From Pseudomonas sp. Z8(2022) (GTDB taxonomy: Bacteria; Pseudomonadota; Gammaproteobacteria; Pseudomonadales; Pseudomonadaceae), in the NCBI RefSeq assembly GCF_025837155.1, contig NZ_CP107549.1, positions 620,001 to 684,000 of the forward strand: a stretch of 64,000 nucleotides of DNA, read 5' to 3'. Positions 1 to 13,649 of the stretch are shown here, piece by piece (the stretch's first letter is position 1; every line of letters starts with the position of its first letter). Below the pieces are notes generated by a model. It did no database searches and had not been told where the DNA came from. It was given only the letters and a program-made list of their open reading frames with translations. The position numbers were made by a program, and so were the translations under genes.

Positions 1-230
<230 letters not shown>

Positions 231-1655
231 TTACTGCTGGTTGGCGGCCAGCATGGTGGCCTTTTCCTGGTCCATGCGTGCCATCAGCGGTTTGCTCTGC
301 TGCATGAAGCGTTGCTTCTCGCTGGCTGCAATCGGGTCGGCCATCGGCAGCTTCTGGCTGAGCGGATCTACGTGAACGCCGTTGACCTGGAACTCATAGT
401 GCAGGTGCGGGCCAGTGGAAAGACCGGTGGTGCCGATGTAGCCAATGATCTGACCCTGCTTCACGTTCACGCCGTTGCGAATGCCCTTGGCGAAGCCCTG
501 CATGTGCGCGTAGAGGGTGCGATAGCGCTGGCCGTGTTGAATGATCACGGTGTTGCCGTAACCGCCATTGCGACCCGCCAACGCCACCCGACCATCGCCG
601 GCTGCCTTGATCGGCGTGCCGCGTGGGGCCGCATAGTCGACACCTTTGTGCGCACGAATCTTGTTCAGAATCGGATGCTTGCGGCCGTTGGAAAAGCGCG
701 AGCTGATCCGTGCGAAGTCCACCGGCGTGCGGATGAAGGCCTTGCGCATGCTTTCGCCGTTGGCGTTGTAGTAGCTGGTGGTGCCTTGCTTGTTGGTGTA
801 GCGCACGGCGGTATAGGTCTTGCCGCGGTTGGTGAAGCGCGCCGAGAGAATGTTGCCGGTGCCGACACGCTTGCCGTTCACCACCTTCTCTTCGTAGATC
901 ACTTCGAACTCGTCGCCTTCGCGAATATCCATGGCGAAATCGATGTCGTAGCCGAATACGTTGGCCAGATCCATGGTCAGGCTATGCGAAAGGCCTGCAC
1001 GTTTGGCGGAGAGGAACAGCGAACTGTTGATCACGCCGCGGCTGTAGGCGGTCACGACTTCTGGCTTGACTTGCTCGCTCTGGAATTCGAAACCCTTGTC
1101 GGTGCGGCTGAGGCGGATGGTTTCCAGCTCGCTGAGCTTGCTCTGCAGGGTCTTCAGCTTGCCTTCTTCATTCAGTTCGAACTCCAGCACCTGGCCTACC
1201 TTGAGGCGGCTGAACTGCTTGGCATCCTTGCTGCTATTAAGGGCTTCATGCAGATCGTTGGCATTCAGACCGACCTTGGCGAACACGGTAGAAAGCGTAT
1301 CGCCATTGCTGACCGTGATGTTGTGGTGGCTGGGATCGGAGGGGATGGTGTCGGCGGTTTCTAGGGAGGCTTTCTCAGCGTCTTCTGCGCTGTTATCGGC
1401 GGTGTTGGTGCCTTGCTCGATGTCGGCGAATGGCGAAGCGGCACCTGATACCGGCAGTCCCGCTCGGAGATCGTCTTTTTCCTGCAACACCATCTCGGCA
1501 TCGTTGCCCAGATCCAGGTCGAGGAAGGTTTTCTGCGCTTCAACTTCACGCGAAGGAAACACCAGCAGAGCCAGGCTCAGCAGCGCAGCTACACCGCTAG
1601 CAGCCAGGATATGGCTCTTAGGGTAGGGCGGGGCTTTCGGGATATTTTGCGTCAT
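231..1655 (-). CDS. LysM/M23 murein DD-endopeptidase, MepM-like
   Basis: A 474-residue envelope protein with an N-terminal membrane anchor or signal segment (about residues 18-34), an acidic linker, a LysM-like/OapA region (about 112-165) and a C-terminal M23 zinc peptidase domain. The zinc-site motifs are visible as HKGVD (about 336-340) and HLH (about 417-419). The family hydrolyses peptide cross-links in murein during growth; E. coli MepM and the Pseudomonas protein beside tyrS are the nearest types. ATG at 1655 is preferred over an in-frame codon at 1706, because the extra 17 residues would sit in an AT-rich promoter-like stretch and precede the signal segment. It is divergent from tyrS and followed 3 bp later by anmK. 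Confidence 0.9.
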   Translation of the reverse strand: MTQNIPKAPPYPKSHILAASGVAALLSLALLVFPSREVEAQKTFLDLDLGNDAEMVLQEKDDLRAGLPVSGAASPFADIEQGTNTADNSAEDAEKASLETADTIPSDPSHHNITVSNGDTLSTVFAKVGLNANDLHEALNSSKDAKQFSRLKVGQVLEFELNEEGKLKTLQSKLSELETIRLSRTDKGFEFQSEQVKPEVVTAYSRGVINSSLFLSAKRAGLSHSLTMDLANVFGYDIDFAMDIREGDEFEVIYEEKVVNGKRVGTGNILSARFTNRGKTYTAVRYTNKQGTTSYYNANGESMRKAFIRTPVDFARISSRFSNGRKHPILNKIRAHKGVDYAAPRGTPIKAAGDGRVALAGRNGGYGNTVIIQHGQRYRTLYAHMQGFAKGIRNGVNVKQGQIIGYIGTTGLSTGPHLHYEFQVNGVHVDPLSQKLPMADPIAASEKQRFMQQSKPLMARMDQEKATMLAANQQ

Positions 1656-1836
1656 GGCGTGAGGCGTTTTCTTGGAATGTGCATTAACTGTATAAAATAT
1701 AACCAAAATCGGCTTGGGGCAACCCTTGACTTGCCGAGCGGACGCTCAGGGCGCTTTCCCTGGGCAAAACTTGTAATTAGTTCGCGATCTTGTATGGTTG
1801 GTTCCCTTTCAATTTCCAGTGGTTGCGGGTTTTGTC

Positions 1837-3036
1837 ATGAAGTCGGTCGAAGAGCAGCTGGCGCTGATCAAGCGTGGTGCGGAAGAGGTTCTGGTTGAGG
1901 CTGAGCTGGTCGAAAAGCTCAAGCGTGGTCAGCCGCTGCGGATCAAGGCTGGTTTCGATCCTACGGCGCCAGATCTGCACCTCGGTCATACCGTCCTTAT
2001 TAATAAGCTGCGTCAGTTCCAGGATCTGGGGCATCAGGTGATATTCCTGATCGGCGACTTCACCGGGATGATCGGCGACCCCAGCGGCAAGAGTGTCACT
2101 CGCCCGCCGCTGACTCGCGAGCAGGTGCTGGAGAATGCTGAGACCTACAAGCAGCAGGTCTTCAAGATTCTCGATCCGGCCAAGACCGAGGTCGCTTTCA
2201 ACTCTACCTGGATGGATCAGCTCAAGCCTGCCGACTTCATTCGTCTGGCTTCGCAGTACACCGTGGCGCGCATGCTTGAGCGCGATGATTTCGACAAGCG
2301 CTACACCAGCAATCAGCCGATCGCCATTCATGAGTTCCTTTATCCGCTGGTGCAAGGGTACGACTCCGTGGCGCTCAAGGCGGACGTCGAGCTGGGTGGC
2401 ACCGATCAGAAGTTCAACCTGCTGATGGGGCGCGAGTTGCAGCGCGCCTATGGTCAGGAGTCGCAGTGCATCGTCACCATGCCGTTGCTGGAAGGTCTCG
2501 ACGGCGTGAAGAAGATGTCCAAGTCCTTGGGCAACTATGTAGGTATCCAGGAAGCGCCGGGCGTGATGTACAACAAGCTGGTATCCATGCCTGATGCGCT
2601 GATGTGGCGCTACTTCGAGCTGCTCAGCTTCCGCTCGATGGAAGAGATCGAGCAGTTCAGACGTGATGTCGCGCAGGGGGCGAACCCGCGTGACATCAAG
2701 ATCAAGCTGGCTGAAGAGCTTGTCGCGCGTTTCCATGGCGAGGAGGCGGCCGCCAATGCGCACCGTTCCGCTGGTAACCGAATGAAAGATGGCGAGCTGC
2801 CGGAAGATCTGCCTGAGGTCGAACTGGTTGCGGCTGAAGATATGCCGATTTCATCCGTCCTTAATAAGGCAGGCCTGGTGAAGAATGCGGCAGGAGCGCG
2901 GGATCTGCTGGGCTCTGGGAGTGTGCGTGTCGACGGTGAAGTGGTCGATCGCGCTTTCCTGTTCAAGGTGGGGGCGACCCATGTCTGTCAGGCGGGCAAG
3001 AAGGCCTTTGCGCGCGTCACTCTCAAGGCTGAGTAA
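1837..3036 (+). CDS. tyrS: Tyrosyl-tRNA synthetase
   Basis: A 399-residue class I synthetase that charges tRNA-Tyr. The ATP-binding HIGH-type motif is HLGH (residues 48-51) and the second signature KMSKS is at 226-230. An S4-type RNA-binding domain fills roughly the last 65 residues. ATG at 1837 gives the family length; the upstream in-frame codon at 1798 would add 13 hydrophobic residues that fit no synthetase. Length and motif spacing fit the Pseudomonas TyrS form. It is transcribed toward the rRNA operon, whose first promoter begins 18 bp after the tyrS stop. Confidence 0.97.
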   Translation: MKSVEEQLALIKRGAEEVLVEAELVEKLKRGQPLRIKAGFDPTAPDLHLGHTVLINKLRQFQDLGHQVIFLIGDFTGMIGDPSGKSVTRPPLTREQVLENAETYKQQVFKILDPAKTEVAFNSTWMDQLKPADFIRLASQYTVARMLERDDFDKRYTSNQPIAIHEFLYPLVQGYDSVALKADVELGGTDQKFNLLMGRELQRAYGQESQCIVTMPLLEGLDGVKKMSKSLGNYVGIQEAPGVMYNKLVSMPDALMWRYFELLSFRSMEEIEQFRRDVAQGANPRDIKIKLAEELVARFHGEEAAANAHRSAGNRMKDGELPEDLPEVELVAAEDMPISSVLNKAGLVKNAAGARDLLGSGSVRVDGEVVDRAFLFKVGATHVCQAGKKAFARVTLKAE

Positions 3037-3053
3037 ATAAACGCAATTAAAGC

Positions 3054-3081
3054 TTGACGCGCATTCTGCTGGATGTAGAAT
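3054..3081 (+). promoter_or_regulatory. rrn promoter P1 (sigma70-type)
   Basis: TTGACG at 3054-3059 and TAGAAT at 3076-3081 with a 16-bp spacer, followed by GCGCGCC. The GC-rich discriminator is typical of stringently controlled stable RNA promoters. It starts 18 bp after the tyrS stop. Confidence 0.75.
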
Positions 3082-3151
3082 GCGCGCCACTTCAGCGGCG
3101 AAGCGCTTCAAAAACTTCTTGTTAATCAATAAGTTAAGTTAAATGAAGGGT

Positions 3152-3179
3152 TTGCAAGGCTGGGTCTGGCGTGTAGAGT
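3152..3179 (+). promoter_or_regulatory. rrn promoter P2 (weaker match)
   Basis: TTGCAA at 3152-3157 and TAGAGT at 3174-3179, spacer 16 bp, followed by GCGCGCCGG. This is the weakest match of the four but has the same geometry and discriminator. Confidence 0.6.
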
Positions 3180-3258
3180 GCGCGCCGGTCGACAGGGTGG
3201 CGGTTTGATCCTGTTGGTGGTTCGGTCGAATGGATCGAAAGCGGTTTGAAAGAGGTGG

Positions 3259-3286
3259 TTGACAGCGGTTTTGAACGCTGTAGAAT
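3259..3286 (+). promoter_or_regulatory. rrn promoter P3
   Basis: Perfect -35 TTGACA at 3259-3264, TAGAAT at 3281-3286, 16-bp spacer, discriminator GCGCATCCC. Confidence 0.8.
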
Positions 3287-3376
3287 GCGCATCCCGCTGG
3301 AGAGAAGAAGTTCTGATCGAAAGCGCAAGTGGTTGAGTAGAAAGAAGTTTCCTCGGAAACAAGATCGAAAAACAGC

Positions 3377-3404
3377 TTGACAGATTGAAAGGCTGCTGTA
3401 GAAT
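3377..3404 (+). promoter_or_regulatory. rrn promoter P4 (closest to 16S)
   Basis: Perfect -35 TTGACA at 3377-3382, TAGAAT at 3399-3404, 16-bp spacer, discriminator GCGCGGCC. It lies just upstream of the boxA antitermination signal. Confidence 0.8.
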
Positions 3405-3439
3405 GCGCGGCCTTGGTTGAGACGAAAGACTTGACCGAC

Positions 3440-3452
3440 TGCTCTTTAACAA
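3440..3452 (+). promoter_or_regulatory. boxA rRNA antitermination element
   Basis: TGCTCTTTAACAA matches the boxA consensus bound by NusB/S10 in rRNA leaders. It lies 36 bp after promoter P4 and about 150 bp before 16S, the expected place. A similar GTTCTTTAAA sequence near 5481 probably serves the 23S part. Confidence 0.8.
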
Positions 3453-3598
3453 CTGAATCAAGCAATTCGTGTGGGTGCTTGTGAGGTAAGACTGATAGTC
3501 GACTGATTATCAGCATCACAAGTAACACTCGTGAATTCGAGAGTTTATTTGCGATTGCTGAGCCAAGTTTAGGGTTTTCTCAAAACCCAAGCAGTATT

Positions 3599-5134
<1,536 letters not shown>

Positions 5135-5222
5135 ATCGAAGACATCAGCTTCTTCATAAGTTCCCACACGAATTGCTTGATTCACTGTAGAAGACGATGC
5201 TGTAACGCGGCGACCCTGTTAT

Positions 5223-5299
<77 letters not shown>

Positions 5300-5319
5300 A
5301 TTCAGGTGCAGATGCTTAC

Positions 5320-5395
5320 GGGGCCATAGCTCAGCTGGGAGAGCGCCTGCTTTGCACGCAGGAGGTCAGCGGTTCGATCCCGCTTGGCTCCACCA
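5320..5395 (+). tRNA. alaT: tRNA-Ala (TGC)
   Basis: A 76-nt tRNA with anticodon TGC in TTTGCAC, acceptor arms GGGGCCA and TGGCTCC (including the G3:U70 pair that identifies alanine tRNA) and encoded CCA. It is the second spacer tRNA. Confidence 0.97.
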
Positions 5396-5635
5396 TTACA
5401 GCATGATCGTAGAGAGTTCAGAAATGAGCGCTTCAGGGTTGCCTGTTGAGTGCTGATTTCTGGTCTTTTGACCGGTACTCGTTCTTTAAAAATTTGGATA
5501 TGTGATAGAAGTGACTAACGACGTGTTTCACTGCACGTTGTTAATCAAGGCAAAATTTGTAGTTCTCAAGACGCAAATTTTCGGCGAATGTCGTCTTCAC
5601 GATTGAGACAGTAACCAGATTGCTTGGGGTTATAT

Positions 5636-8527
<2,892 letters not shown>

Positions 8528-8663
8528 TATAACACCCAAACAATCTGCCCTCAAAGCAGAGGGTGTCGATGGTGAAGTCGACAGAAAGCCGAAAATTTGC
8601 GAGAGCTACAAGCCTCTATCACGTATCCAAGGGATAGCGTCCATGACGACATCCCAACCGAAT

Positions 8664-8781
8664 TGCTTGACGACCATAGAGCGTTGGAACCACCTGATCC
8701 CATCCCGAACTCAGAAGTGAAACGACGCATCGCCGATGGTAGTGTGGTGCTTCACCATGTGAGAGTAGGTCATCGTCAAGC
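8664..8781 (+). rRNA. rrf: 5S ribosomal RNA
   Basis: About 118 nt. The terminal stem pairs TGCTTGACGA at the start with TCGTCAAGC at the end. The internal CCGAACTCAGAAGTGAAAC block is typical of 5S loops B and C. It lies about 136 bp after 23S and just before the operon terminator. Confidence 0.95.
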
Positions 8782-8790
8782 TCCTATACG

Positions 8791-8829
8791 AAACCCCAGA
8801 TCTCCAAAGAGGTCTGGGGTTTCTTCTTT
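8791..8829 (+). terminator. rRNA operon terminator
   Basis: AAACCCCAGA (8791-8800) pairs with TCTGGGGTTT (8813-8822), followed by a T-rich tract. It lies directly after 5S. Confidence 0.88.
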
Positions 8830-8999
8830 GTGGTGCGGAAACTGTCTTGGCCTGCACATGCTCGTGCTGCTTGTTGACCGCCAAGTTCGCGTGCCTGGTA
8901 GCGATTCATCGCGTCAGGTCGTGTCTTCAGCTCGCCGTTTTCTATGCAAGCCGAGGCCCCATCGTTATCATGCCAGCCTTGTTCGTAGCGGGGCCTCGC

Positions 9000-9962
9000 A
9001 TGCTGGAATTGTTGAAACTTCTGCAGGATGGTCGATTCCATTCCGGTGAAGCCCTCGGAGGGCAGCTCGGGATAAGTCGCAGCGCCATCTGGAAGCAGTT
9101 GCAGGGCCTGGAGGCAGAGCTGGGGGTCGAGGTATTCAAGGTCCCTGGTCGCGGCTATCGGTTGTCGTCGCCCATGATCCTGCTCGATGCCGAGCGGATA
9201 TCTCAAGCTATACCTGATCTGGGCTGGCCGGTGGCAGTCGAGCCGAGCGTAGATTCCACGAATGCCGAGATCTTTCGCCGTCTCGGGGCAGGGGCGCGAG
9301 CGCCTTTTGTCTTGCTGGCTGAGCGTCAGACGGCTGGCCGTGGTCGGCGCGGGCGCGTCTGGGTCAGTCCGTTCGCAGATAATCTCTACTGCAGCGTCGT
9401 GCTGCGTGTCGATGGTGGGATGAGCCAGATCGAGGCATTGAGTCTGACGGTGGGGCTCGCTGTCGTTAAGGCATTGCAGGCATGCGGTGTGAAGAGCGCA
9501 CAGCTGAAGTGGCCCAATGACGTGCTGGTCGAAGGGCGAAAGATATCCGGGATTCTCCTGGAGCTCGCTGGCGATCCGGCCGATGTCTGCCATGTCGTGA
9601 TAGGCATCGGTATCAACGTGAACATGGCGGAAGCGGCTGATGCTGTCGATCAGCCGTGGACATCCGTCCGGCAGTGTGTGGGCCGTATGGTCGATCGAAA
9701 TGATTTGGCTGCAGTGTTGCTCCTGCAGTTGCGCGACTACCTTTCCGTGCACTGGCAGCATGGCTTCGCCGGTTTGCGGGAGGAGTGGGAGGCGCTGCAT
9801 GCATGGCGGGGACGCTCTGTGGCGTTGACCGCCGGGAGCAATGCGATCCAGGGAGTCGTGCTTGGTGTTGATGAGCGGGGTGCAATTCGCCTGAGTGTGG
9901 ATGGCGTCGAGCGCGCTTACAGTGGTGGAGAGTTGAGCCTGAGGTTGCAGCATGATTCTTGA
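9000..9962 (+). CDS. birA: Bifunctional biotin ligase / biotin operon repressor
   Basis: A 320-residue BirA. The N-terminal winged helix-turn-helix (about 1-60, [10 protein letters not shown] recognition helix) binds the bio operator. The central catalytic domain makes biotinyl-AMP and biotinylates acetyl-CoA carboxylase BCCP; its biotin loop GRGRRG is at about 113-118 and KWPNDV at 170-175. ATG at 9000 gives the usual start MLELLKLL. A more distal ATG at 8970 would add 10 residues not seen in relatives. The 3' end overlaps coaX by 11 bp, so the two are translationally linked. The region 8830-8999 before it holds no gene. Confidence 0.96.
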   Translation: MLELLKLLQDGRFHSGEALGGQLGISRSAIWKQLQGLEAELGVEVFKVPGRGYRLSSPMILLDAERISQAIPDLGWPVAVEPSVDSTNAEIFRRLGAGARAPFVLLAERQTAGRGRRGRVWVSPFADNLYCSVVLRVDGGMSQIEALSLTVGLAVVKALQACGVKSAQLKWPNDVLVEGRKISGILLELAGDPADVCHVVIGIGINVNMAEAADAVDQPWTSVRQCVGRMVDRNDLAAVLLLQLRDYLSVHWQHGFAGLREEWEALHAWRGRSVALTAGSNAIQGVVLGVDERGAIRLSVDGVERAYSGGELSLRLQHDS

Positions 9963-10701
9963 GCTCGACTGCGGTAACAGCTTTATCAAGTGGCGAGTGA
10001 TTTCCGAAGATGGAAGTCAGCGACTCTTCGCGGGTGTCGTGGATTCTGATTCTGCTCTCTTTGAGTCTCTGGCTTCGACTCAGGGATTGCGAGTGAGTCG
10101 CTGTAGGCTGGTCAGTGTGCGCAGCGATGCGGAGACCGAGCAACTTGTGGCGCGCCTGCGCGAGCTTCTTGGGGTTGAGGCGGTCTGTGCTCAGTCGGCC
10201 AGTCAGGTCGGTGCTGTACAGAACGGTTATGAGGACTATCGCCGTCTAGGTCTGGATCGCTGGCTCGCTGTGTTGGGAGCCTATCACCTGGGGCAGCGTG
10301 CTTGTCTGGTGGTCGATCTGGGTACGGCGGTGACTGCTGACTTCATAGCGGCCGATGGTAAGCATCAGGGAGGATTCATTTGTCCCGGGCTGCCGTTGAT
10401 GCGGGATCAGCTGAGCACGCATACGAGGCGTATTCGCTATGATCGTGAAGTCGCGCTAGCGGCCTTGCAGGAACTTGAGCCCGGGCGCTCGACTGCCGAG
10501 GCGGTCGAGCGCGGTTGTTTGCTGATGCTCCGCGGCTTCGTTGCCGAGCAGCTGCTTCAGGCGCGCGCTCGTTTCCCTGAGGGGTTCGAAGTCTTTCTGA
10601 CTGGTGGGGATGCGGAGCTGGTGCGTGATATCGTGCCGGGAGCGCAGGTCGTTACGGATCTGGTATTTGTCGGGCTGGCGATCGCCTGTCCCTTGAGTTG
10701 A
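9952..10701 (+). CDS. coaX: Type III pantothenate kinase
   Basis: A 249-residue acetate/sugar kinase-fold enzyme catalysing the first step of coenzyme A synthesis, pantothenate to 4'-phosphopantothenate. The N-terminus [12 protein letters not shown] carries the phosphate-binding loop (Asp6, Gly8, Asn9, Lys13), and DLGTAVTAD in the middle is the second signature. Type III enzymes are the form normal in Pseudomonas and are not inhibited by CoA. It overlaps birA by 11 bp at its start and is followed at once by the SPOR gene. The pairing with birA groups two cofactor genes. Confidence 0.95.
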   Translation: MILELDCGNSFIKWRVISEDGSQRLFAGVVDSDSALFESLASTQGLRVSRCRLVSVRSDAETEQLVARLRELLGVEAVCAQSASQVGAVQNGYEDYRRLGLDRWLAVLGAYHLGQRACLVVDLGTAVTADFIAADGKHQGGFICPGLPLMRDQLSTHTRRIRYDREVALAALQELEPGRSTAEAVERGCLLMLRGFVAEQLLQARARFPEGFEVFLTGGDAELVRDIVPGAQVVTDLVFVGLAIACPLS

Positions 10702-10709
10702 GGCGAAGC

Positions 10710-11396
10710 ATGCGCTGGATTCTGCTATTGCTCCTGCTACTTAATGCCTTCTATTACGTCTGGCATCAGCAGCAGGCGCCTCTGCGTGCCAAGGAGGTTG
10801 CTCCGGCGGATGCCTATCAGACGGCTCGCAAGGATATTCGTCTGCTGAGTGAGGTTGGGGCTTCCAGCCCGCGTAGCCAAACTGCGGCGCCGGTCGCTGA
10901 GGTCTCTCCTGAAGCGGCTGTTTGTCTCTTCCTTGGCAGTTTCGAGGAGGAGGCCCGGGCGAAGGTCGTCGAGCAGCGTCTGTTGAGTCTGGATATCCAG
11001 GCCGATGTGCGCAGTGTCGATGCGGCGGCTGGTGTCGAGTACTGGGTATATCTGCCGCCTCTGGCTTCTCGCCAGGCCTCGCTGAGGCAGTTGCGTGAAC
11101 TGCAGGCGCGGCGTATCGATAGCTACATCATCACTCAGGGGGAACTCGCCAATGGCATATCGCTTGGCATATTCCCGCGCAACGATTCGGCCAACAGCGT
11201 GATGCAGCGTCTGCGTGATGTGGGCTACGAGCCGCAGATCCGCGAATTGCCGCGCGCGCACCGCAATTTCTGGGTGCGTGTAGCTCCGCAAAGCCGTCGT
11301 CTGGCTGACGAGTACCTGCTTGGGCGACTTGCCGGAGACTTTGCAGGTTTGCAGCATCAATTAATGCCTTGTGAAGGCGTTGCATTGCCTCAGTAG
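10710..11396 (+). CDS. SPOR-domain membrane protein
   Basis: A 228-residue inner membrane protein. A single N-terminal membrane segment (about residues 3-15) is followed by a variable linker and a SPOR-like peptidoglycan-binding domain in the C-terminal half; GISLGIFPRNDSANSVMQRL and the later FWVRV strand fit the fold. SPOR domains bind septal murein stripped of stem peptides. ATG at 10710 has GAGGCG five bases upstream. A TTG at 10698 overlapping the coaX stop is possible but less likely. It forms an operon with birA and coaX. A specific role is unknown. Its 3' end contains a promoter-like element for the following tRNA genes. Confidence 0.82.
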   Translation: MRWILLLLLLLNAFYYVWHQQQAPLRAKEVAPADAYQTARKDIRLLSEVGASSPRSQTAAPVAEVSPEAAVCLFLGSFEEEARAKVVEQRLLSLDIQADVRSVDAAAGVEYWVYLPPLASRQASLRQLRELQARRIDSYIITQGELANGISLGIFPRNDSANSVMQRLRDVGYEPQIRELPRAHRNFWVRVAPQSRRLADEYLLGRLAGDFAGLQHQLMPCEGVALPQ

Positions 11397-11408
11397 TTTG
11401 CATAGAAT
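11380..11408 (+). promoter_or_regulatory. Candidate tRNA-tuf operon promoter (distal)
   Basis: TTGCAT (11380-11385) and TAGAAT (11403-11408) with a 17-bp spacer and a GGCGCCC discriminator. It overlaps the last codons of the SPOR gene. The -10 and discriminator resemble the rrn promoters at 3054-3404. Confidence 0.55.
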
Positions 11409-11495
11409 GGCGCCCGCTTCGCAGGGTGGTCAAAGTTGGTTCCCGACGAAGATGTTGTCAAAGTAGCTAACCTCAAGATTTTAATGAGAAAAAGC

Positions 11496-11522
11496 TTGAC
11501 AGCAGGGTGGCAGATCTAGAAA
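11496..11522 (+). promoter_or_regulatory. Candidate tRNA-tuf operon promoter (proximal)
   Basis: TTGACA (11496-11501) and TAGAAA (11517-11522) with a short 15-bp spacer, followed by ATGCCGCC. It lies 15 bp upstream of tRNA-Tyr. The -35 is perfect but the spacer is short. Confidence 0.5.
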
Positions 11523-11537
11523 ATGCCGCCTCACTTT

Positions 11538-11622
<85 letters not shown>

Positions 11623-11646
11623 GATTCAGCGTGAGCTACAGGCTCC

Positions 11647-11720
<74 letters not shown>

Positions 11721-11746
11721 GTTTGTTGTTGGCGCAATAGAGTTTG

Positions 11747-11822
11747 GCTCATGTAGCTCAGTTGGTAGAGCACACCCTTGGTAAGGGTGAGGTCAGCGGT
11801 TCAAGTCCGCTCATGAGCTCCA
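11747..11822 (+). tRNA. tRNA-Thr (GGT)
   Basis: A 76-nt tRNA with anticodon GGT in TTGGTAA, acceptor arms GCTCATG and CATGAGC and encoded CCA. It is followed after 6 bp by a strong hairpin. Confidence 0.97.
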
Positions 11823-11828
11823 TCTAAT

Positions 11829-11862
11829 AAAGGCAGATATGAAAGTATCTGCCTTTGTTTTA
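11829..11862 (+). terminator. Hairpin with T-tract between tRNA-Thr and tuf
   Basis: AAAGGCAGATA (11829-11839) pairs perfectly with TATCTGCCTTT (11846-11856), followed by GTTTT. It looks like an intrinsic terminator or attenuator, but could also guide tRNA 3' processing. No clear promoter follows before tuf. Confidence 0.7.
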
Positions 11863-11906
11863 ATGGCGGCATAGCTTGCTCAATTCTTCGCTAGGAGACG
11901 GTCAAG

Positions 11907-13100
11907 ATGGCTAAAGAGAAATTCGAACGTAACAAACCGCACGTCAACGTTGGCACCATCGGTCACGTTGACCACGGTAAAACCACTCTGACCGCTGCTC
12001 TGACCCGCGTCTGCTCCGAAGTTTTCGGTTCGGCCAAGGTTGACTTCGACAAGATCGACAGCGCTCCGGAAGAAAAAGCTCGTGGTATCACCATCAACAC
12101 CGCGCACGTAGAGTACGACTCCAACATTCGTCACTACGCGCACGTTGACTGCCCGGGCCACGCCGACTACGTGAAGAACATGATCACCGGTGCTGCCCAG
12201 ATGGACGGCGCGATCCTGGTCTGCTCGGCTGCCGACGGCCCCATGCCGCAAACCCGTGAGCACATCCTGCTGTCCCGTCAGGTAGGCGTACCGTACATCG
12301 TTGTCTTCCTGAACAAGGCTGACATGGTTGACGACGCTGAGCTGCTGGAACTGGTCGAGATGGAAGTTCGCGACCTGCTGAGCACCTACGACTTCCCGGG
12401 TGACGACACTCCGATCATCATCGGCTCCGCGCTGATGGCTCTGAACGGCGAAGACACCAACGAGCTGGGCACTTCTGCTGTCAAGAAGCTGGTCGAGACT
12501 CTGGATACCTACATTCCGGAGCCGGTTCGTGCCATCGACAAGCCGTTCCTGATGCCGATCGAAGACGTGTTCTCGATCTCCGGCCGCGGTACTGTAGTGA
12601 CCGGTCGTGTTGAGCGCGGTATCGTCAAGGTCCAGGAAGAAATCGAAATCGTTGGTCTGCGTCCGACCACCAAAACCACCTGCACCGGCGTTGAGATGTT
12701 CCGCAAGCTGCTGGATGAAGGTCGTGCTGGTGAGAACTGCGGCGTGCTGCTGCGCGGCACCAAGCGTGATGAAGTCGAGCGTGGTCAGGTTCTGGCCAAG
12801 CCGGGCACCATCAAGCCGCACACCAAGTTCGAAGCAGAAGTGTACGTATTGTCCAAGGAAGAAGGTGGTCGTCACACCCCGTTCTTCAAGGGCTACCGTC
12901 CGCAGTTCTACTTCCGTACCACTGACGTAACCGGTTCGTGCGAACTGCCGGAAGGCGTTGAGATGGTAATGCCGGGCGACAACATCAAGATGGTTGTCAC
13001 CCTGATCAAGCCGATCGCCATGGAAGACGGCCTGCGCTTCGCAATTCGCGAAGGCGGTCGTACCGTCGGTGCCGGCGTGGTTGCCAAGATCATCGAATAA
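11907..13100 (+). CDS. tufB: Elongation factor Tu (copy 1, tRNA-linked)
   Basis: A 397-residue GTPase that delivers aminoacyl-tRNA to the ribosomal A site. G1 is [10 protein letters not shown]3 is DCPGHADY and G4 is NKADMV; domains 2 and 3 follow. The start is ATG with AGGAGA upstream. The protein is identical to that of the second copy at 28441-29634, and the DNA differs at only a handful of positions near the two ends. This copy follows the Tyr-Gly-Thr tRNA array, as tufB does in E. coli. Confidence 0.98.
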   Translation: MAKEKFERNKPHVNVGTIGHVDHGKTTLTAALTRVCSEVFGSAKVDFDKIDSAPEEKARGITINTAHVEYDSNIRHYAHVDCPGHADYVKNMITGAAQMDGAILVCSAADGPMPQTREHILLSRQVGVPYIVVFLNKADMVDDAELLELVEMEVRDLLSTYDFPGDDTPIIIGSALMALNGEDTNELGTSAVKKLVETLDTYIPEPVRAIDKPFLMPIEDVFSISGRGTVVTGRVERGIVKVQEEIEIVGLRPTTKTTCTGVEMFRKLLDEGRAGENCGVLLRGTKRDEVERGQVLAKPGTIKPHTKFEAEVYVLSKEEGGRHTPFFKGYRPQFYFRTTDVTGSCELPEGVEMVMPGDNIKMVVTLIKPIAMEDGLRFAIREGGRTVGAGVVAKIIE

Positions 13101-13121
13101 TCGGTTGATCTGTCCCTCTCG

Positions 13122-13152
13122 GGCCGGCATAATGGTCGGCCTGATTTTGTTC
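13122..13152 (+). terminator. Possible weak terminator after tufB
   Basis: GGCCG (13122-13126) pairs with CGGCC (13137-13141), followed by TGATTTTGTTCT. The stem is short, so readthrough into tRNA-Trp is likely. Confidence 0.45.
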
Positions 13153-13153
13153 T

Positions 13154-13229
13154 AGGTCAGTAGCTCAATTGGCAGAGCGGCGGTCTCCAAAACCGCAGGT
13201 TGGGGGTTCGATTCCCTCCTGACCTGCCA
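13154..13229 (+). tRNA. tRNA-Trp (CCA)
   Basis: A 76-nt tRNA with anticodon CCA in CTCCAAA, acceptor arms AGGTCAG and CTGACCT, GTTCGAT T-loop and encoded 3' CCA. It sits between tuf and secE, as in other Pseudomonas. Confidence 0.97.
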
Positions 13230-13271
13230 TTTTCTAACGAATTTGGCGTGTCTTTCACAGGATCCTCTCGA

Positions 13272-13640
13272 ATGAATGCTAAGGCTGAAGCCAAAGACTC
13301 TCGCTTTGATCTGGTCAAGTGGCTGGTTGTCGCTGCCCTGGTTGTTGTGGGTGTCGTGGGTAATCAGTACTTCTCTGCTGAGCCGGTTCTGTATCGCGTT
13401 CTGGGTCTGGTTGTGCTGGGTGGTCTTGCTGCTTTCGTGGCGTTTCAGACTGCTCGTGGCCAATCTTTCGCGGTGCTGCTGAAAGAAGCGCGCGTCGAAA
13501 TTCGTAAGGTTGTCTGGCCGACCCGCCAGGAAACCACGCAGACCACTCTGATCGTGGTTGCTGTTGTTCTGGTGATGGCGCTGCTGTTGTGGGGGCTCGA
13601 TTCCCTGCTCGGTTGGCTTATTTCCCTGATTGTTGGTTAA
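13272..13640 (+). CDS. secE: Preprotein translocase subunit SecE
   Basis: A 122-residue inner membrane subunit of the SecYEG channel that clamps SecY. It has two N-terminal membrane segments (about 15-35 and 42-60), a conserved amphipathic cytoplasmic region with EIRKVVWPTRQET (the SecE signature) and a C-terminal membrane helix. This three-helix form is the gammaproteobacterial type. ATG at 13272 is chosen over an in-frame codon at 13200 that would lie inside tRNA-Trp. nusG follows 9 bp later. Confidence 0.95.
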   Translation: MNAKAEAKDSRFDLVKWLVVAALVVVGVVGNQYFSAEPVLYRVLGLVVLGGLAAFVAFQTARGQSFAVLLKEARVEIRKVVWPTRQETTQTTLIVVAVVLVMALLLWGLDSLLGWLISLIVG

Positions 13641-13649
13641 GGGTGTCTC

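Larger units (their letters stand above)
3037..3598 (+). promoter_or_regulatory. rRNA operon promoter and leader region
   Basis: A 562-bp gene-free stretch between tyrS and 16S. It contains four promoter-like elements, listed separately, each with a 16-bp spacer. They share the -10 sequence TAGAAT or TAGAGT followed by a GC-rich discriminator. Downstream of them lies a boxA antitermination element. No protein gene fits here; the short minus-strand open frames are chance. Confidence 0.85.
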
